Below are positions 51,326-59,984 of a stretch of 64,000 nucleotides of DNA, in pieces. The DNA lies in the NCBI GenBank assembly GCA_964624235.1, contig CAZUXY010000008.1, forward strand, positions 1 through 64,000, read 5' to 3'. Under the pieces are notes generated by a model that searched no databases, was not told the DNA's origin, and saw only the letters and a program-made list of their open reading frames with translations. The position numbers and the translations under genes are program-made. Source of the DNA: CAZUXY01 sp964624235. GTDB lineage: Bacteria; Spirochaetota; UBA4802; UBA5368. How positions within the stretch are numbered: position 1 is the stretch's first letter; each line of letters opens with the position of its first letter.

Positions 51326-52954
51326 TTAGTCCCCGGCTTCAGGCAGGAGTATCCGTATGGATGTTCCTTCCCCCGGCCTGCTTTTTATCCCGATCGTACC
51401 GCCATGATTTTCTATGATTGAGTAGGTTACCATCATGCCCAGACCGGTGGATTTGTCTCCCTTGGTGGTAAAAAAGGGCTGGCATACTTTACCGATGTTT
51501 TCTTCAGAGATGCCGATACCCGTATCGTTCACGGTGATCACCGCATAATTGTTTCCATGGTGTTCCACCGAGGCGATGGTGATCTTCAGCTCACCGCCGT
51601 CGGGCATCGCTTCCTCGGCGTTGGCGATGAGATGCAGAAGTGCCTGCACCAGCTGGTTCATTATGCCCCGTACCTTGACGCTGTTGTCGGGATAGTCGGT
51701 GGAAACGGAATAGCCGTTTTTTTCCATTCGGTTCAGGATTATCTGGATAGGATGGCTCACCACCAGTTTGTGCACCTCGAAAACCTCTTTTTCGGTTTCG
51801 TCGGGCCGGGAGAGGTTCAGAAGCTGCTGGGTGATCTGCTTGACCCTGGAAAGCTCTTCTTTCATCGATTTGACATAATCCCTCATCGGGCTGTCTTCGC
51901 TGACGTTGTTTTCTATAAAATTCAGGTCCATGGTCATAAGGTTGAGAGGCATCTTCAGTTCATAGGCGACTCCGGCAGCCAGGAGCCCCATGGAAGAGAG
52001 CTGTTCGGCGCGGTGTATCCTCCTGCCGATACGCGCTGCTTCGGAAACGTCCTCCACCATCACCAGTATGCTTCTGACTTTTTTCTCTGAATCGAAAATG
52101 GGGGTCAGGGTGAGATTGAGGGTCCTGTTGTCTTCGGCAGTGGTTGTCGGATTGTAGGTCACATTTTTCAGCTTTCTGGGTTTGCGGGCAAGCATCACGT
52201 CATCGAATATCCTGTCGAATTCCTGTTCCCGGAATCCCGGCAGATCATTCACCCGCGCGCCTATGGTGGTGCCGGCGCTCATGCCCGCGATCTCTTTAAA
52301 GGCGGGATTCTCAGAGAGTATAATGCCCGTGGGGTCCATGGTGAATATACCTATAGGGGCGTTGACGATGATATCCTGATTGAGCGCGGTGAGCTGTCGC
52401 AGTTCCTCGGACTGGGCGATCTGCTCTTTTATTTTTTCCTCAAGGCGGCGGGAGTTTTCCTTCAGTTTCTTTTCCATCAGGTGCATATCGGTGATGTTGC
52501 GGAGGATACCTATGATGCCGATGATCTCCCCCTTGTCCGATTTGATTGGAGAAAGGTTCGCGCTCAGGTATATTTCCTTGCCGTTCTTGTCCATGGATTT
52601 GAATTTTTCGTTTCGGATCTCTTTTTCGCCTTTCATCACCGATGTGAATACCGCCGACGCCCGGTCGATCTCGATGGCCGGGATCGAGAGGGTGTAGTGC
52701 ATGCCGATGGCGTCGTCCCTTTTAAAGGGAAGGAGTTCCTGCCAGGCTGAATTCTGGTATACAAGGTTGCCGTTATCGTCCAGCACGAATATAACATCGG
52801 AGGCCGATTCCAGCAGGTACTTGTAGTCCACCTTGAGGCCGGGAAGCCCCTTGGTCTCAAGGGCGATTTTGAGCTGCAGCTCGGATACGAGTTTGACGAG
52901 TTCTTCCCTGGGAAGGGACTGGAGGGTTTTGGTGTCCATACTTGTCTGGTGCAC
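51326..52954 (-). CDS. PAS-PAS sensor histidine-kinase homologue lacking the phospho-acceptor His
   Basis: Cytosolic sensor of 542 aa, no transmembrane helix. PAS 1 is at about residues 45-160, a short coiled coil follows, PAS 2 is at about 195-305, a HisKA-like helix pair at about 320-380, and a HATPase_c domain at about 410-540. The H-box should read VAHE..., but here it is VAYELKMPL: the expected His is Tyr331 (codon TAT). The ATP-binding motifs look intact: IANAEEAM (N box), DTGIGIS (G1), STGLGMMVTYS (G2). So it may bind ATP but not autophosphorylate at the usual site. A GTG start (52954) is used, with an ATG alternative at 52939. It precedes RavA/ViaA-like genes by 20 nt. Confidence 0.85.
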   Translation of the reverse strand: MHQTSMDTKTLQSLPREELVKLVSELQLKIALETKGLPGLKVDYKYLLESASDVIFVLDDNGNLVYQNSAWQELLPFKRDDAIGMHYTLSIPAIEIDRASAVFTSVMKGEKEIRNEKFKSMDKNGKEIYLSANLSPIKSDKGEIIGIIGILRNITDMHLMEKKLKENSRRLEEKIKEQIAQSEELRQLTALNQDIIVNAPIGIFTMDPTGIILSENPAFKEIAGMSAGTTIGARVNDLPGFREQEFDRIFDDVMLARKPRKLKNVTYNPTTTAEDNRTLNLTLTPIFDSEKKVRSILVMVEDVSEAARIGRRIHRAEQLSSMGLLAAGVAYELKMPLNLMTMDLNFIENNVSEDSPMRDYVKSMKEELSRVKQITQQLLNLSRPDETEKEVFEVHKLVVSHPIQIILNRMEKNGYSVSTDYPDNSVKVRGIMNQLVQALLHLIANAEEAMPDGGELKITIASVEHHGNNYAVITVNDTGIGISEENIGKVCQPFFTTKGDKSTGLGMMVTYSIIENHGGTIGIKSRPGEGTSIRILLPEAGD

Positions 52955-52965
52955 TGCCTTTCATC

Positions 52966-53358
52966 CTACTGGAGTTTTTTACGAGTCGGTACGCTCATTG
53001 AGTTGAATGCCCATATCTCAATGATCAAACTGACTATGGTTCCTATCAGAAACGCAATGGCGAAATACATGGTGCTCATTTTGAAGAGATAAAGCCCTCC
53101 GAACGCGAACAGCCCCAGAAGTGCAAGGCGGAGGGGGAATCCGCCGAGGGTTATACCCAGGAGCACCATGGTATTGGATTTCATACCCTTACGCGCACCC
53201 AGGACCCAGAGGATGGAAAGAAAGAGGCTGAGCAGTGTCCCGGTGATATACCCCCTGAACTCCGATACACCCGCCTTCCAGTATAGCGCGCCGCCTGCCA
53301 GTGCGTTAATGCCGGCGGTTATGAGCATTAGAAAGAAGGCGATTTTCAGGTTCTTCAT
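52966..53358 (-). CDS. Small four-helix membrane protein, AtpI-like
   Basis: Protein of 130 aa with about four transmembrane helices (roughly residues 5-25, 35-55, 65-88 and 92-116). General layout and Gly/Leu-rich helices recall ATP synthase subunit I (AtpI) and similar small membrane proteins, but I cannot confirm the family and no atp genes are nearby. It is 11 nt upstream of the PAS sensor gene and on the same strand, so it may belong to the sensor-RavA-ViaA unit. No strong ribosome site is visible. Confidence 0.5.
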   Translation of the reverse strand: MKNLKIAFFLMLITAGINALAGGALYWKAGVSEFRGYITGTLLSLFLSILWVLGARKGMKSNTMVLLGITLGGFPLRLALLGLFAFGGLYLFKMSTMYFAIAFLIGTIVSLIIEIWAFNSMSVPTRKKLQ

Positions 53359-53582
53359 GATGTATTATGCAGGAATATTATATGGTATACAACCCTTACA
53401 TTCCGAACGCTCATGCCGGTGCAGGGGAAAGCGCAGGCAAAGGCCCACTCCCCTCACCGCGGATACGCGCTGCCTTCAGGGACGGTGAACCGCTTGTATT
53501 ACCGTGGTACGTCGTCTCAGTTTAAGGTATAATAAAAAAGCAGGTCAACCACATTTTATGGCGTTACCGGCCGACCGTTTTT

Positions 53583-54275
53583 CTATTTCAGTTTGCCCAT
53601 GAGCTCGCTGCTGACCTCTTTTACCCCGGGCCTGCCGTCGAGTTCTATTATTTTGGGTAGTCCGTTGTTACGTCTGGAAAGGTCCTTATAATATCCGACC
53701 GCGGCCAGCGTACCGGTGGTGGTATCATAATAAATCCCATGGCGCTTGTTGATGGCTTCTTCATCCTGGTCATCGGAACGGGTGGACAAGGTACCGCCGC
53801 ATACCCTGCACACAGGAGCACCGTCTTTTTCCGCCGGTTTTATGGCGTCAATGAATATGTTATTGGGGTGGTTCCCGTCGTTCTCGCATATCCTTCGGCC
53901 CATGATTCTTTTTTTCGCCGTTTCCCTGTCCAGAACGATTTCCACCACATAGTCCAGCGACAACTTGAAGTCATCCATGGCCGATTTCAGCGCTTTGGCC
54001 TGGTCGAGGTTGCGGGGGAAACCGTCGAGCAGCCATCCCTTTTCACAGTCTTTTTCTTTAAGGCGGTTGAGTATCATGGGTATGGTAATTCCATCGGGGA
54101 CCAGGTTTCCCTGGTCGATAAACTCTTTCGCCTGCTGTCCCAGCGTGGTGCGGTTTTTGATGTTTTCCCGAAAGATGACGCCGGATTCCACATGGGGCAG
54201 GTTGTATTTTTTTTGAATAATGGCGCCCTGTGTCCCCTTACCGCTGCCGTTGGGTCCGAAAATCAGAATGTTCAT
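53583..54275 (-). CDS. adk: Adenylate kinase
   Basis: Nucleoside monophosphate kinase of 230 aa, interconverting ATP + AMP and 2 ADP. P-loop FGPNGSGKGTQG (about residues 6-17), AMP-binding loop ESGVIFREN (about 31-39; the usual Thr-Gly-Asp is Ser-Gly-Val), and GWLLDGFPRNLDQAKAL (about 82-98). The lid region has two Cys in CRVC and may bind zinc, although the full four-Cys set is not obvious. The gene stands alone. Confidence 0.9.
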   Translation of the reverse strand: MNILIFGPNGSGKGTQGAIIQKKYNLPHVESGVIFRENIKNRTTLGQQAKEFIDQGNLVPDGITIPMILNRLKEKDCEKGWLLDGFPRNLDQAKALKSAMDDFKLSLDYVVEIVLDRETAKKRIMGRRICENDGNHPNNIFIDAIKPAEKDGAPVCRVCGGTLSTRSDDQDEEAINKRHGIYYDTTTGTLAAVGYYKDLSRRNNGLPKIIELDGRPGVKEVSSELMGKLK

Positions 54276-54298
54276 AGATCCACCTCTTTTGTACCAAT

Positions 54299-54323
54299 AG
54301 TATACTACTGATAAGGGTATACT
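54299..54323. promoter_or_regulatory. AGTATAC/GTATACT inverted repeat upstream of adk
   Basis: AGTATAC (54299-54305) pairs with GTATACT (54317-54323) around an 11-nt spacer; AGTATACT itself is a palindrome. It lies 24 nt upstream of the adk ATG, an operator-like position, and resembles the gdhA motif core AGTA-T-TACT. Confidence 0.45.
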
Positions 54324-54547
54324 GTTATATGATTATAATGTGTCCACCTTCGGTGGAAAAGATGCATTTGTAAAGAAATTTTACGCCGTATACGCGGGCA
54401 GGGGAGTATTTTGAGTATTTTATGGAGGATAGCGTCGGGGGCTTTATGTGCGGTGTAAAAAGGGTTCCCGTAACCGCGAAAGCTGAGAAGTAATTTCCCG
54501 GCAGGCCGCAATTTTAACTTGCGTTGATTTTTTCATACGGTAAAGTG

Positions 54548-54574
54548 GCCCTTCGGCAGCGGCGCCGGAAGGGC
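54548..54574. other. GC hairpin in the adk-cupin spacer
   Basis: GCCCTTC (54548-54554) / GAAGGGC (54568-54574) with a GC-rich interior. It is the main other structure in the 367-nt divergent spacer 54276-54642, which otherwise shows no gene. Confidence 0.45.
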
Positions 54575-54642
54575 AGGGTCGGCGCCCGTCGATGGATCAA
54601 ACATGCCGAAGGTTAAACAGGGGCGCCCGTCGGGGAGGTTCA

Positions 54643-54990
54643 ATGACGTTGGAAACAGATCATCGTCCGTGGGGATTCTTCGAGGTCCTTTCCGACATGG
54701 ACGACCATAAAGTGAAGAGAATAACGGTGTACCCCGGGAAGCGGCTCAGCCTGCAGCGGCACCGGAAACGATCCGAGCACTGGCACTGTGTCCATGGGAC
54801 AGGTGAGGTCACCCTGGACGGTGCGAAGATACGGTTCGTCAAAGGGGACTCGGTGGATATCGGCCGGGGCAGTGTGCATCGTGTTGAGAACACCGGTGCC
54901 GAGGACCTCAGGTTTATTGAGGTGCAGCAGGGGGACTATTTCGGGGAGGATGATATCGAACGGCTGGAGGACGATTTCGGGCGGGCTTGA
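54643..54990 (+). CDS. Mannose-6-phosphate isomerase-like cupin
   Basis: Single-domain cupin of 115 aa resembling the C-terminal isomerase domain of type II phosphomannose isomerase. It opens DHRPWGFFEVL, followed by metal-site-like RHRKRSEHWHCVHG (His cluster at about residues 43-51), and ends with IEVQQGDYFGEDDIERLED, a typical ending of that family. The ATG at 54643 with GGGGAGG directly upstream is chosen over an ATG at 54592. It may interconvert mannose and fructose 6-phosphates; the window also contains a mannosyl-phosphoglycerate phosphatase, but far away. Confidence 0.85.
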   Translation: MTLETDHRPWGFFEVLSDMDDHKVKRITVYPGKRLSLQRHRKRSEHWHCVHGTGEVTLDGAKIRFVKGDSVDIGRGSVHRVENTGAEDLRFIEVQQGDYFGEDDIERLEDDFGRA

Positions 54991-55257
54991 ACCCGCCGGC
55001 CGGCGAGGTGCCGTCCGCGCCCTGACATTTCCTCGGGCGGCGGATGTACGGGGATTTTTTATGGTGTTTTCTGAGTCGCTGTGTAACATAGTATCTCCGG
55101 GAACACAAACAATATTCGATTACACCATACAGAGTGAATACAGGGCCTTACGTTCCGCCTGCCGGGCAACAGGGCGCCGTTTCGTTCCATCGTAACCGAG
55201 AGAAACATACAACCGGTCCTTAAAACCGGCTATCATACCATCAGAACCAAGGAGGAT

Positions 55258-56199
55258 GTGCAAAACCGCATGATCAGTGTCAACGAGGTGACGAAATACT
55301 ACGGAGATTTCATCGCCGTAAATAACCTGTCTTTTGTAATACGCAAGGGGGAGATTACGGGACTGCTGGGGCCGAACGGCGCCGGTAAAACCACGACCCT
55401 CAGAATGCTGACCTGCTATCTTAAACCCACCAGCGGCAGGATCAGCGTGTCAGACCACATGGTGGATGAGAACCCCATCGAGGTCAAAAAGCTGATCGGC
55501 TACCTGCCGGAATCGGCGCCGCTGTACGGCGACATGCTGGTCTTTGATTACCTGGCCTATGTCGGCAAGATCAGGGGTATCGCCAACCATGCCCGCCTTA
55601 GGGAAATCGCCGACATCTGCGGGGTTGATGAAGTGATGCATAAGAATATCAACGAGCTTTCCAAAGGTTACCGCCAGAGGGTGGGACTGGCGCAGGCGAT
55701 GATACACGATCCGGAGATTCTTATCCTGGACGAGCCCACCAGCGGCCTTGATCCGAACCAGATCATAGAGATACGAAACCTGGTCAGGGAAATCGGAAGA
55801 AAAAAAACAGTAATCCTCTCGACCCATATTCTCTCGGAGGTTGAAGCGACCTGTGAAAGGGTCATTATCATCAACCGGGGATCGCTGGTCGCCGATGCAA
55901 AAACCTCGGAACTGAAATCATCGGCAGGCAGTGGCATGAGGCTGTCGGTAAAGATCCGGGGAGGGACCTACGAGGAGTTCAGCAACGCTCTCGCCGGCAT
56001 CGGTTCGGTGACCCGTCAGGAGAATGATGAAGGACTTACCTCGGCCGAAATCCTTGTGTCTGATAACACCGATATACGACCCGCGGTTTTCGATGCGGTG
56101 AAGGAGAGGGGATGGGTCCTCTATGAAATGACGCCGGTGGTTCAGACACTGGAGCATGTGTTCAGGGAGTTGACCCGGGGAGGAGAAAATGAACATTAA
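55258..56199 (+). CDS. ABC transporter ATP-binding protein (GldA-like)
   Basis: Cytosolic ATPase subunit of 313 aa: Walker A GLLGPNGAGKTTTLRML, signature region LSKGYRQRVGLAQAM, Walker B LILDEPTSGLDP, and H-loop LSTHIL. The C-terminal 90 residues match the extra domain of ABC-2 exporter ATPases. The start is uncertain: GTG 55258 is very close to GGAGG, while ATG 55270 gives the standard beginning MISVNEVTKYYG but a long spacing. It overlaps the permease gene by 11 nt and opens a four-gene exporter cluster. Confidence 0.92.
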   Translation: MQNRMISVNEVTKYYGDFIAVNNLSFVIRKGEITGLLGPNGAGKTTTLRMLTCYLKPTSGRISVSDHMVDENPIEVKKLIGYLPESAPLYGDMLVFDYLAYVGKIRGIANHARLREIADICGVDEVMHKNINELSKGYRQRVGLAQAMIHDPEILILDEPTSGLDPNQIIEIRNLVREIGRKKTVILSTHILSEVEATCERVIIINRGSLVADAKTSELKSSAGSGMRLSVKIRGGTYEEFSNALAGIGSVTRQENDEGLTSAEILVSDNTDIRPAVFDAVKERGWVLYEMTPVVQTLEHVFRELTRGGENEH

Positions 56200-56899
56200 A
56201 GATTCGATTACCATTATGAAAAAGGAGCTTTCCGGCTATTTCATCACGCCGATCGCATATATCGTGATATCGGTTTTTCTGGTAATTACCGGCTGGTTCT
56301 TTTTTTCCACCTTCTTTTTATACGGGCAGGCCGAACTGAGGGGATTCTTTCAACTGTTGCCCCTCATGCTCGCCTTTGTCGTTCCGGCCGTCACCATGCG
56401 GCTGTTCTCAGAGGAAAAGAACACCGGTTCTTTTGAGATGCTCATGACATTGCCGGTTTCACTGGAAGACGTGGTGATCGGGAAACTTCTGGGCGGTACC
56501 GCCTTCGTGGCCCTGATGCTGGCGCCCACGCTTGTGTACGCGGTATCGGTGGCGCTTTCGGGTTCTCTGGATCCCGGACCTGTCATCGGCGGCTACCTGG
56601 GCGCCCTGCTGCTGGGGTGTGCCTTTTCGGCCATAGGGGTTTTTTCCTCATCCCTTACCAGGAACCAGATAATCGCCTTCATCATAGGTATGTCGATCTG
56701 CCTGGTACTGTCGCTTATAGACAAGTTCCTGTTTTTCCTGCCCTCGCCCCTCCTGAACGTGCTCGAGTATCTCGGGGCCGATTATCATTTCCGCAACATC
56801 TCCAGGGGGATCATAGACTCCCGTGATATTCTTTATTTCCTGTCGCTGATTGCGGTTGCCGTGATCGGTACAACGAAAATCCTTGAGGAGAGGAGATGA
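56189..56899 (+). CDS. ABC-2 type permease (GldF-like)
   Basis: Membrane permease of 236 aa with six hydrophobic helices (about residues 20-45, 58-80, 100-125, 135-160, 168-190 and 212-230) and the LPLMLAFVVPAVTMRLFSEE segment typical of GldF/ABC-2 permeases. The Shine-Dalgarno GGGGAGG lies inside the end of the ATPase gene. It exports an unknown substrate with the ATPase upstream and the GldG-like protein downstream. Confidence 0.88.
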   Translation: MNIKDSITIMKKELSGYFITPIAYIVISVFLVITGWFFFSTFFLYGQAELRGFFQLLPLMLAFVVPAVTMRLFSEEKNTGSFEMLMTLPVSLEDVVIGKLLGGTAFVALMLAPTLVYAVSVALSGSLDPGPVIGGYLGALLLGCAFSAIGVFSSSLTRNQIIAFIIGMSICLVLSLIDKFLFFLPSPLLNVLEYLGADYHFRNISRGIIDSRDILYFLSLIAVAVIGTTKILEERR

Positions 56900-56905
56900 C
56901 CGGTC

Positions 56906-58999
56906 ATGAGAAGGATTGACATGAATAAAATAAAAGACAGGTTTGCCGCGACTGTGCGTGAACTGTTCCATAAAAAGAACCAGTGGCTGCTGAACATCAT
57001 AATTATACTGCTGGTCAATCTGGTGGGGCTTTTCCTCTATTTCCGCCTGGACCTGACCAGGAACAGCGCCTATTCGCTGTCAAAGATCAGCAAAAAAGCG
57101 GTTTCGAGCCTTGAGACTCCGCTTTCCGTCAAGGTATTTTTCTCCAACGATCTCCCCGCGCCCTATAATTCCGTCTACCGGTATGTGGCCGATCTCATGG
57201 AAGAGTATTCCCAGTACGGCGGCAGGAGGTTCCGTTACGAGTTCATCGACATGGAGAAGCATAAAGACATGGCAGCCGATTTTGGGGTCCACCCTGTTCA
57301 GGTCCGCGAGATAAAAAACGACCGCGTCTCCACCAGGAACGCCTACATGGGACTCGCGGTCGTACACGGCGACCTTATCGACACCATAAACTCCATCACT
57401 GAACCCCAGGGGGTCGAGTACCGCATTACCACCCTGATTCACAAGATGAGCGGTAAGATCGATGTGCTGCAGCGGCTGGATCAGCCGGTCACCGTGACCC
57501 TGTATGCCTCGGGCAGTCTGCCTATCGCCGGCATGCAGGATCTGTCCCACCGGGTGGAAGCCATCGTAAAAAAATGCGGGTCCCGCAATTACAACAAGCT
57601 CAGGTACCGCTACGTGAATCCTGACGCCGATCGCGGAGCTATGGACCTTGCCGACATGTACGGGATCCCCAGGCTGAAGTGGCCGGTCTTCACCACCATG
57701 GACGGCAGGAGGGTGAACGCGGGTGAGGGGATGATAGGCATCGTGGTGGAATACAAAGAGCGCTTTGAGTCTCTGCAGATACTGTCGAGGACCATTCTGG
57801 GCCAGTATACCGTCGCGGGGATCGATACGCTTGATGAACGCCTCAACGGCGCCGTCGACAACCTTATAAGCATAAACCCGCAGATCGGCTATCTTACCGG
57901 ACACGGAGAGAGGGACCTTAACGACCAGCGCGAGGGCGCCGCGACCCTGAAAGAACTGCTCTCTGACATGTACGACCTGAAGCCGGTCGATATTACCAAA
58001 GAGGACATACCTTCGGATATACAGACGGTGATTATAAACGGGCCGCGATCGCAGTTTACCGATCTGGATCTCTACAGGATAGATCAGTTTCTCATGCGCG
58101 GAAAGTCGGTGCTGTTTTTCGTTGATTCATTCAGTGAGATACAGCCCGGCGGGCAGAACATGTTCATGAGGGAACCCATGGTGCTCCCGCTGACGACCGG
58201 CCTGGAAAAGCTGATCGCGCATTTCGGGATCACATTGAACAGGGACATCGTCCTGGATGAGAACTGCTACCGCACCAATATGCGGGGCCTCGGGGAACAG
58301 AGTCTCTACTTCGCGCCTCTCATAGATGAGGGCGGCTTCGCCAAAAACAGCGTTGTGACGAAATACCTCAAACGGGTGGTTTTTTTGAAAGTCTCATCGC
58401 TGGAGATCGCGAAGGACGGGTCGAAGGAGCAGGAGAGGACCCCGCTGGTTTCGTCCTCACCGCGCAGCTGGCTCATGAAGAACAGGATCAGTTACATGCC
58501 GTGGTCGATGAGCCCTCCCCGCGGGAAAGGAATGAATTCATATCATCTTGCGGCGCTGGCAAGCGGAAGGTTTACCAGTTTCTTCGACGGCAGAGAGGCG
58601 CCTGCGGCAGGGCGGGTCCCCGGCAGGGTGTCGCCTGTCAGTTCCGTGGAGTTTATTAAAAAATCGGTCAAACCGGTACGCATGATCGTAGTCGGCACCT
58701 CGGAGATAACCACACCGAACGTGATAGACAAAGAAGGCAGGTCCCCCAATGCCGTGCTGGTGCACAACATGATTGATTTTCTCAACGGAAGTCCCGATGT
58801 GCCCGAAATGAGGAGCAAGGGTCTTGAACTCAATCCGCTCAAAGACCGCAGCGAGGGATTCAAACTCACGCTGAAAATAGTCAACATCGTGGGACTTCCT
58901 CTCGCGGTGATTTTCGTGGGACTTGTGTTATGGAAGATGAGAACGGCCCGGCGGAGAAGGATCATGACCGAGTTTTCAAAGGAGGCCGCCGGTGAATAA
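56906..58999 (+). CDS. GldG-like ABC accessory membrane protein
   Basis: Protein of 697 aa with an N-terminal transmembrane helix (about residues 25-47), a large extracytoplasmic region of the ABC-type auxiliary (GldG) family with GYLTGHGERDLNDQREGA (about 330-347), and a C-terminal transmembrane helix (about 660-682). It follows the permease by 6 nt. GldG is needed for gliding in Flavobacterium, but homologues with GldA and GldF occur in many non-gliding bacteria. The start could be the ATG at 56906 or an ATG five codons later, at 56921, behind AAGGA. Confidence 0.85.
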   Translation: MRRIDMNKIKDRFAATVRELFHKKNQWLLNIIIILLVNLVGLFLYFRLDLTRNSAYSLSKISKKAVSSLETPLSVKVFFSNDLPAPYNSVYRYVADLMEEYSQYGGRRFRYEFIDMEKHKDMAADFGVHPVQVREIKNDRVSTRNAYMGLAVVHGDLIDTINSITEPQGVEYRITTLIHKMSGKIDVLQRLDQPVTVTLYASGSLPIAGMQDLSHRVEAIVKKCGSRNYNKLRYRYVNPDADRGAMDLADMYGIPRLKWPVFTTMDGRRVNAGEGMIGIVVEYKERFESLQILSRTILGQYTVAGIDTLDERLNGAVDNLISINPQIGYLTGHGERDLNDQREGAATLKELLSDMYDLKPVDITKEDIPSDIQTVIINGPRSQFTDLDLYRIDQFLMRGKSVLFFVDSFSEIQPGGQNMFMREPMVLPLTTGLEKLIAHFGITLNRDIVLDENCYRTNMRGLGEQSLYFAPLIDEGGFAKNSVVTKYLKRVVFLKVSSLEIAKDGSKEQERTPLVSSSPRSWLMKNRISYMPWSMSPPRGKGMNSYHLAALASGRFTSFFDGREAPAAGRVPGRVSPVSSVEFIKKSVKPVRMIVVGTSEITTPNVIDKEGRSPNAVLVHNMIDFLNGSPDVPEMRSKGLELNPLKDRSEGFKLTLKIVNIVGLPLAVIFVGLVLWKMRTARRRRIMTEFSKEAAGE

Positions 59000-59972
59000 A
59001 ACAACCATTGTGAGTCTGGCGATCATTGCGGGGCTGGTACTGACGCTTGTGATCGTCAAAAACCGTGACACATCGCCCGTCCCCGGGCTTTCCGGGTGGA
59101 AGGAAAAAAGCGACGAGATTTCGATCCGAAAGGGAGATGAAAGGCTACTGATACGCCTCGACGGAGGTATCTGGAAAATAAACAGTGAAGCGTACCCGGC
59201 GGATCCCGATGTCGTCGCCAAAATGGAAAAGAGCCTGAACGAGCTGAAACTGAGCGATCTGATAACGGAAAAGCCCCATTACGAACAGTACGATCTCATT
59301 CCGGAAAAGGGCATCGCCGTTACGGTGAAATCGGGTGACCGGATGCAGCGCGAGGTCTTGATCGGTAAGGCCAGTTCCACCCGCCGGCATACCTATATCA
59401 GACTGGGCAGGGCCCCCGAGGTGTATCTCGCCATGGGAAACCTCTGGGATGTATTCAATAAATCCCTGGAAGAGGTGAGGGACAAACAGGTGATGAAGGT
59501 CGACCGGAAATCCATACAGGGCGTGGAGATAGCATATAAAGGCGGTACACTCGTTCTGAACAGGCGCGTGCTCGAGATGCCGGCAAAAGGGAAAACCGGC
59601 GATGAGGTGAAACAGGAAAACAAAAAGGAAAGCACTGAGAAGAAACCGGTCGAAAAGGTGGAACAATGGTACAGTAAAACCCATCCGGCCGAAAGGCTGG
59701 ACCGGAACAGGATCGAACAGTTTCTGGCGGCTTTCGATCCGCTGAAGGCATCAGGATACCCCGCCCTGGATAAAAGGTCCCTGAAGGGGCGGATATGCTC
59801 CGTGAGGATCACGGCGGCGGACAAGGTCATGAACGTGGTCATTCACGAAAAACGTGAGAACAACCGTTATGTCTGCACCTCCTCGGAGTCTCCCTTTGTC
59901 TTCAGCCTCGATGAATGGCAGGCCAAGAGGCTCATGAAAGGACCGGACGACTTCAGGGAAGAAAAAAAATAA
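58992..59972 (+). CDS. DUF4340-domain protein
   Basis: Protein of 326 aa with an N-terminal signal/anchor helix (about residues 4-22) and a beta-rich extracytoplasmic domain of the DUF4340 type, seen as the WKINSEAYPADPDVVAKM region and paired repeats of that pattern. A Lys/Glu-rich linker lies at about 200-220. It overlaps the GldG-like gene by 8 nt and belongs to the exporter cluster, where DUF4340 proteins are commonly found. Function unknown. Confidence 0.82.
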   Translation: MNKTTIVSLAIIAGLVLTLVIVKNRDTSPVPGLSGWKEKSDEISIRKGDERLLIRLDGGIWKINSEAYPADPDVVAKMEKSLNELKLSDLITEKPHYEQYDLIPEKGIAVTVKSGDRMQREVLIGKASSTRRHTYIRLGRAPEVYLAMGNLWDVFNKSLEEVRDKQVMKVDRKSIQGVEIAYKGGTLVLNRRVLEMPAKGKTGDEVKQENKKESTEKKPVEKVEQWYSKTHPAERLDRNRIEQFLAAFDPLKASGYPALDKRSLKGRICSVRITAADKVMNVVIHEKRENNRYVCTSSESPFVFSLDEWQAKRLMKGPDDFREEKK

Positions 59973-59984
59973 CACGGAGGCCCG

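Noticed and set aside
54991..55257. Short frame between the cupin and the ABC ATPase
   Set aside because: Only fragments without start sites or motifs; a CCGGT/ACCGG mini-hairpin before the ATPase gene is the only structure.
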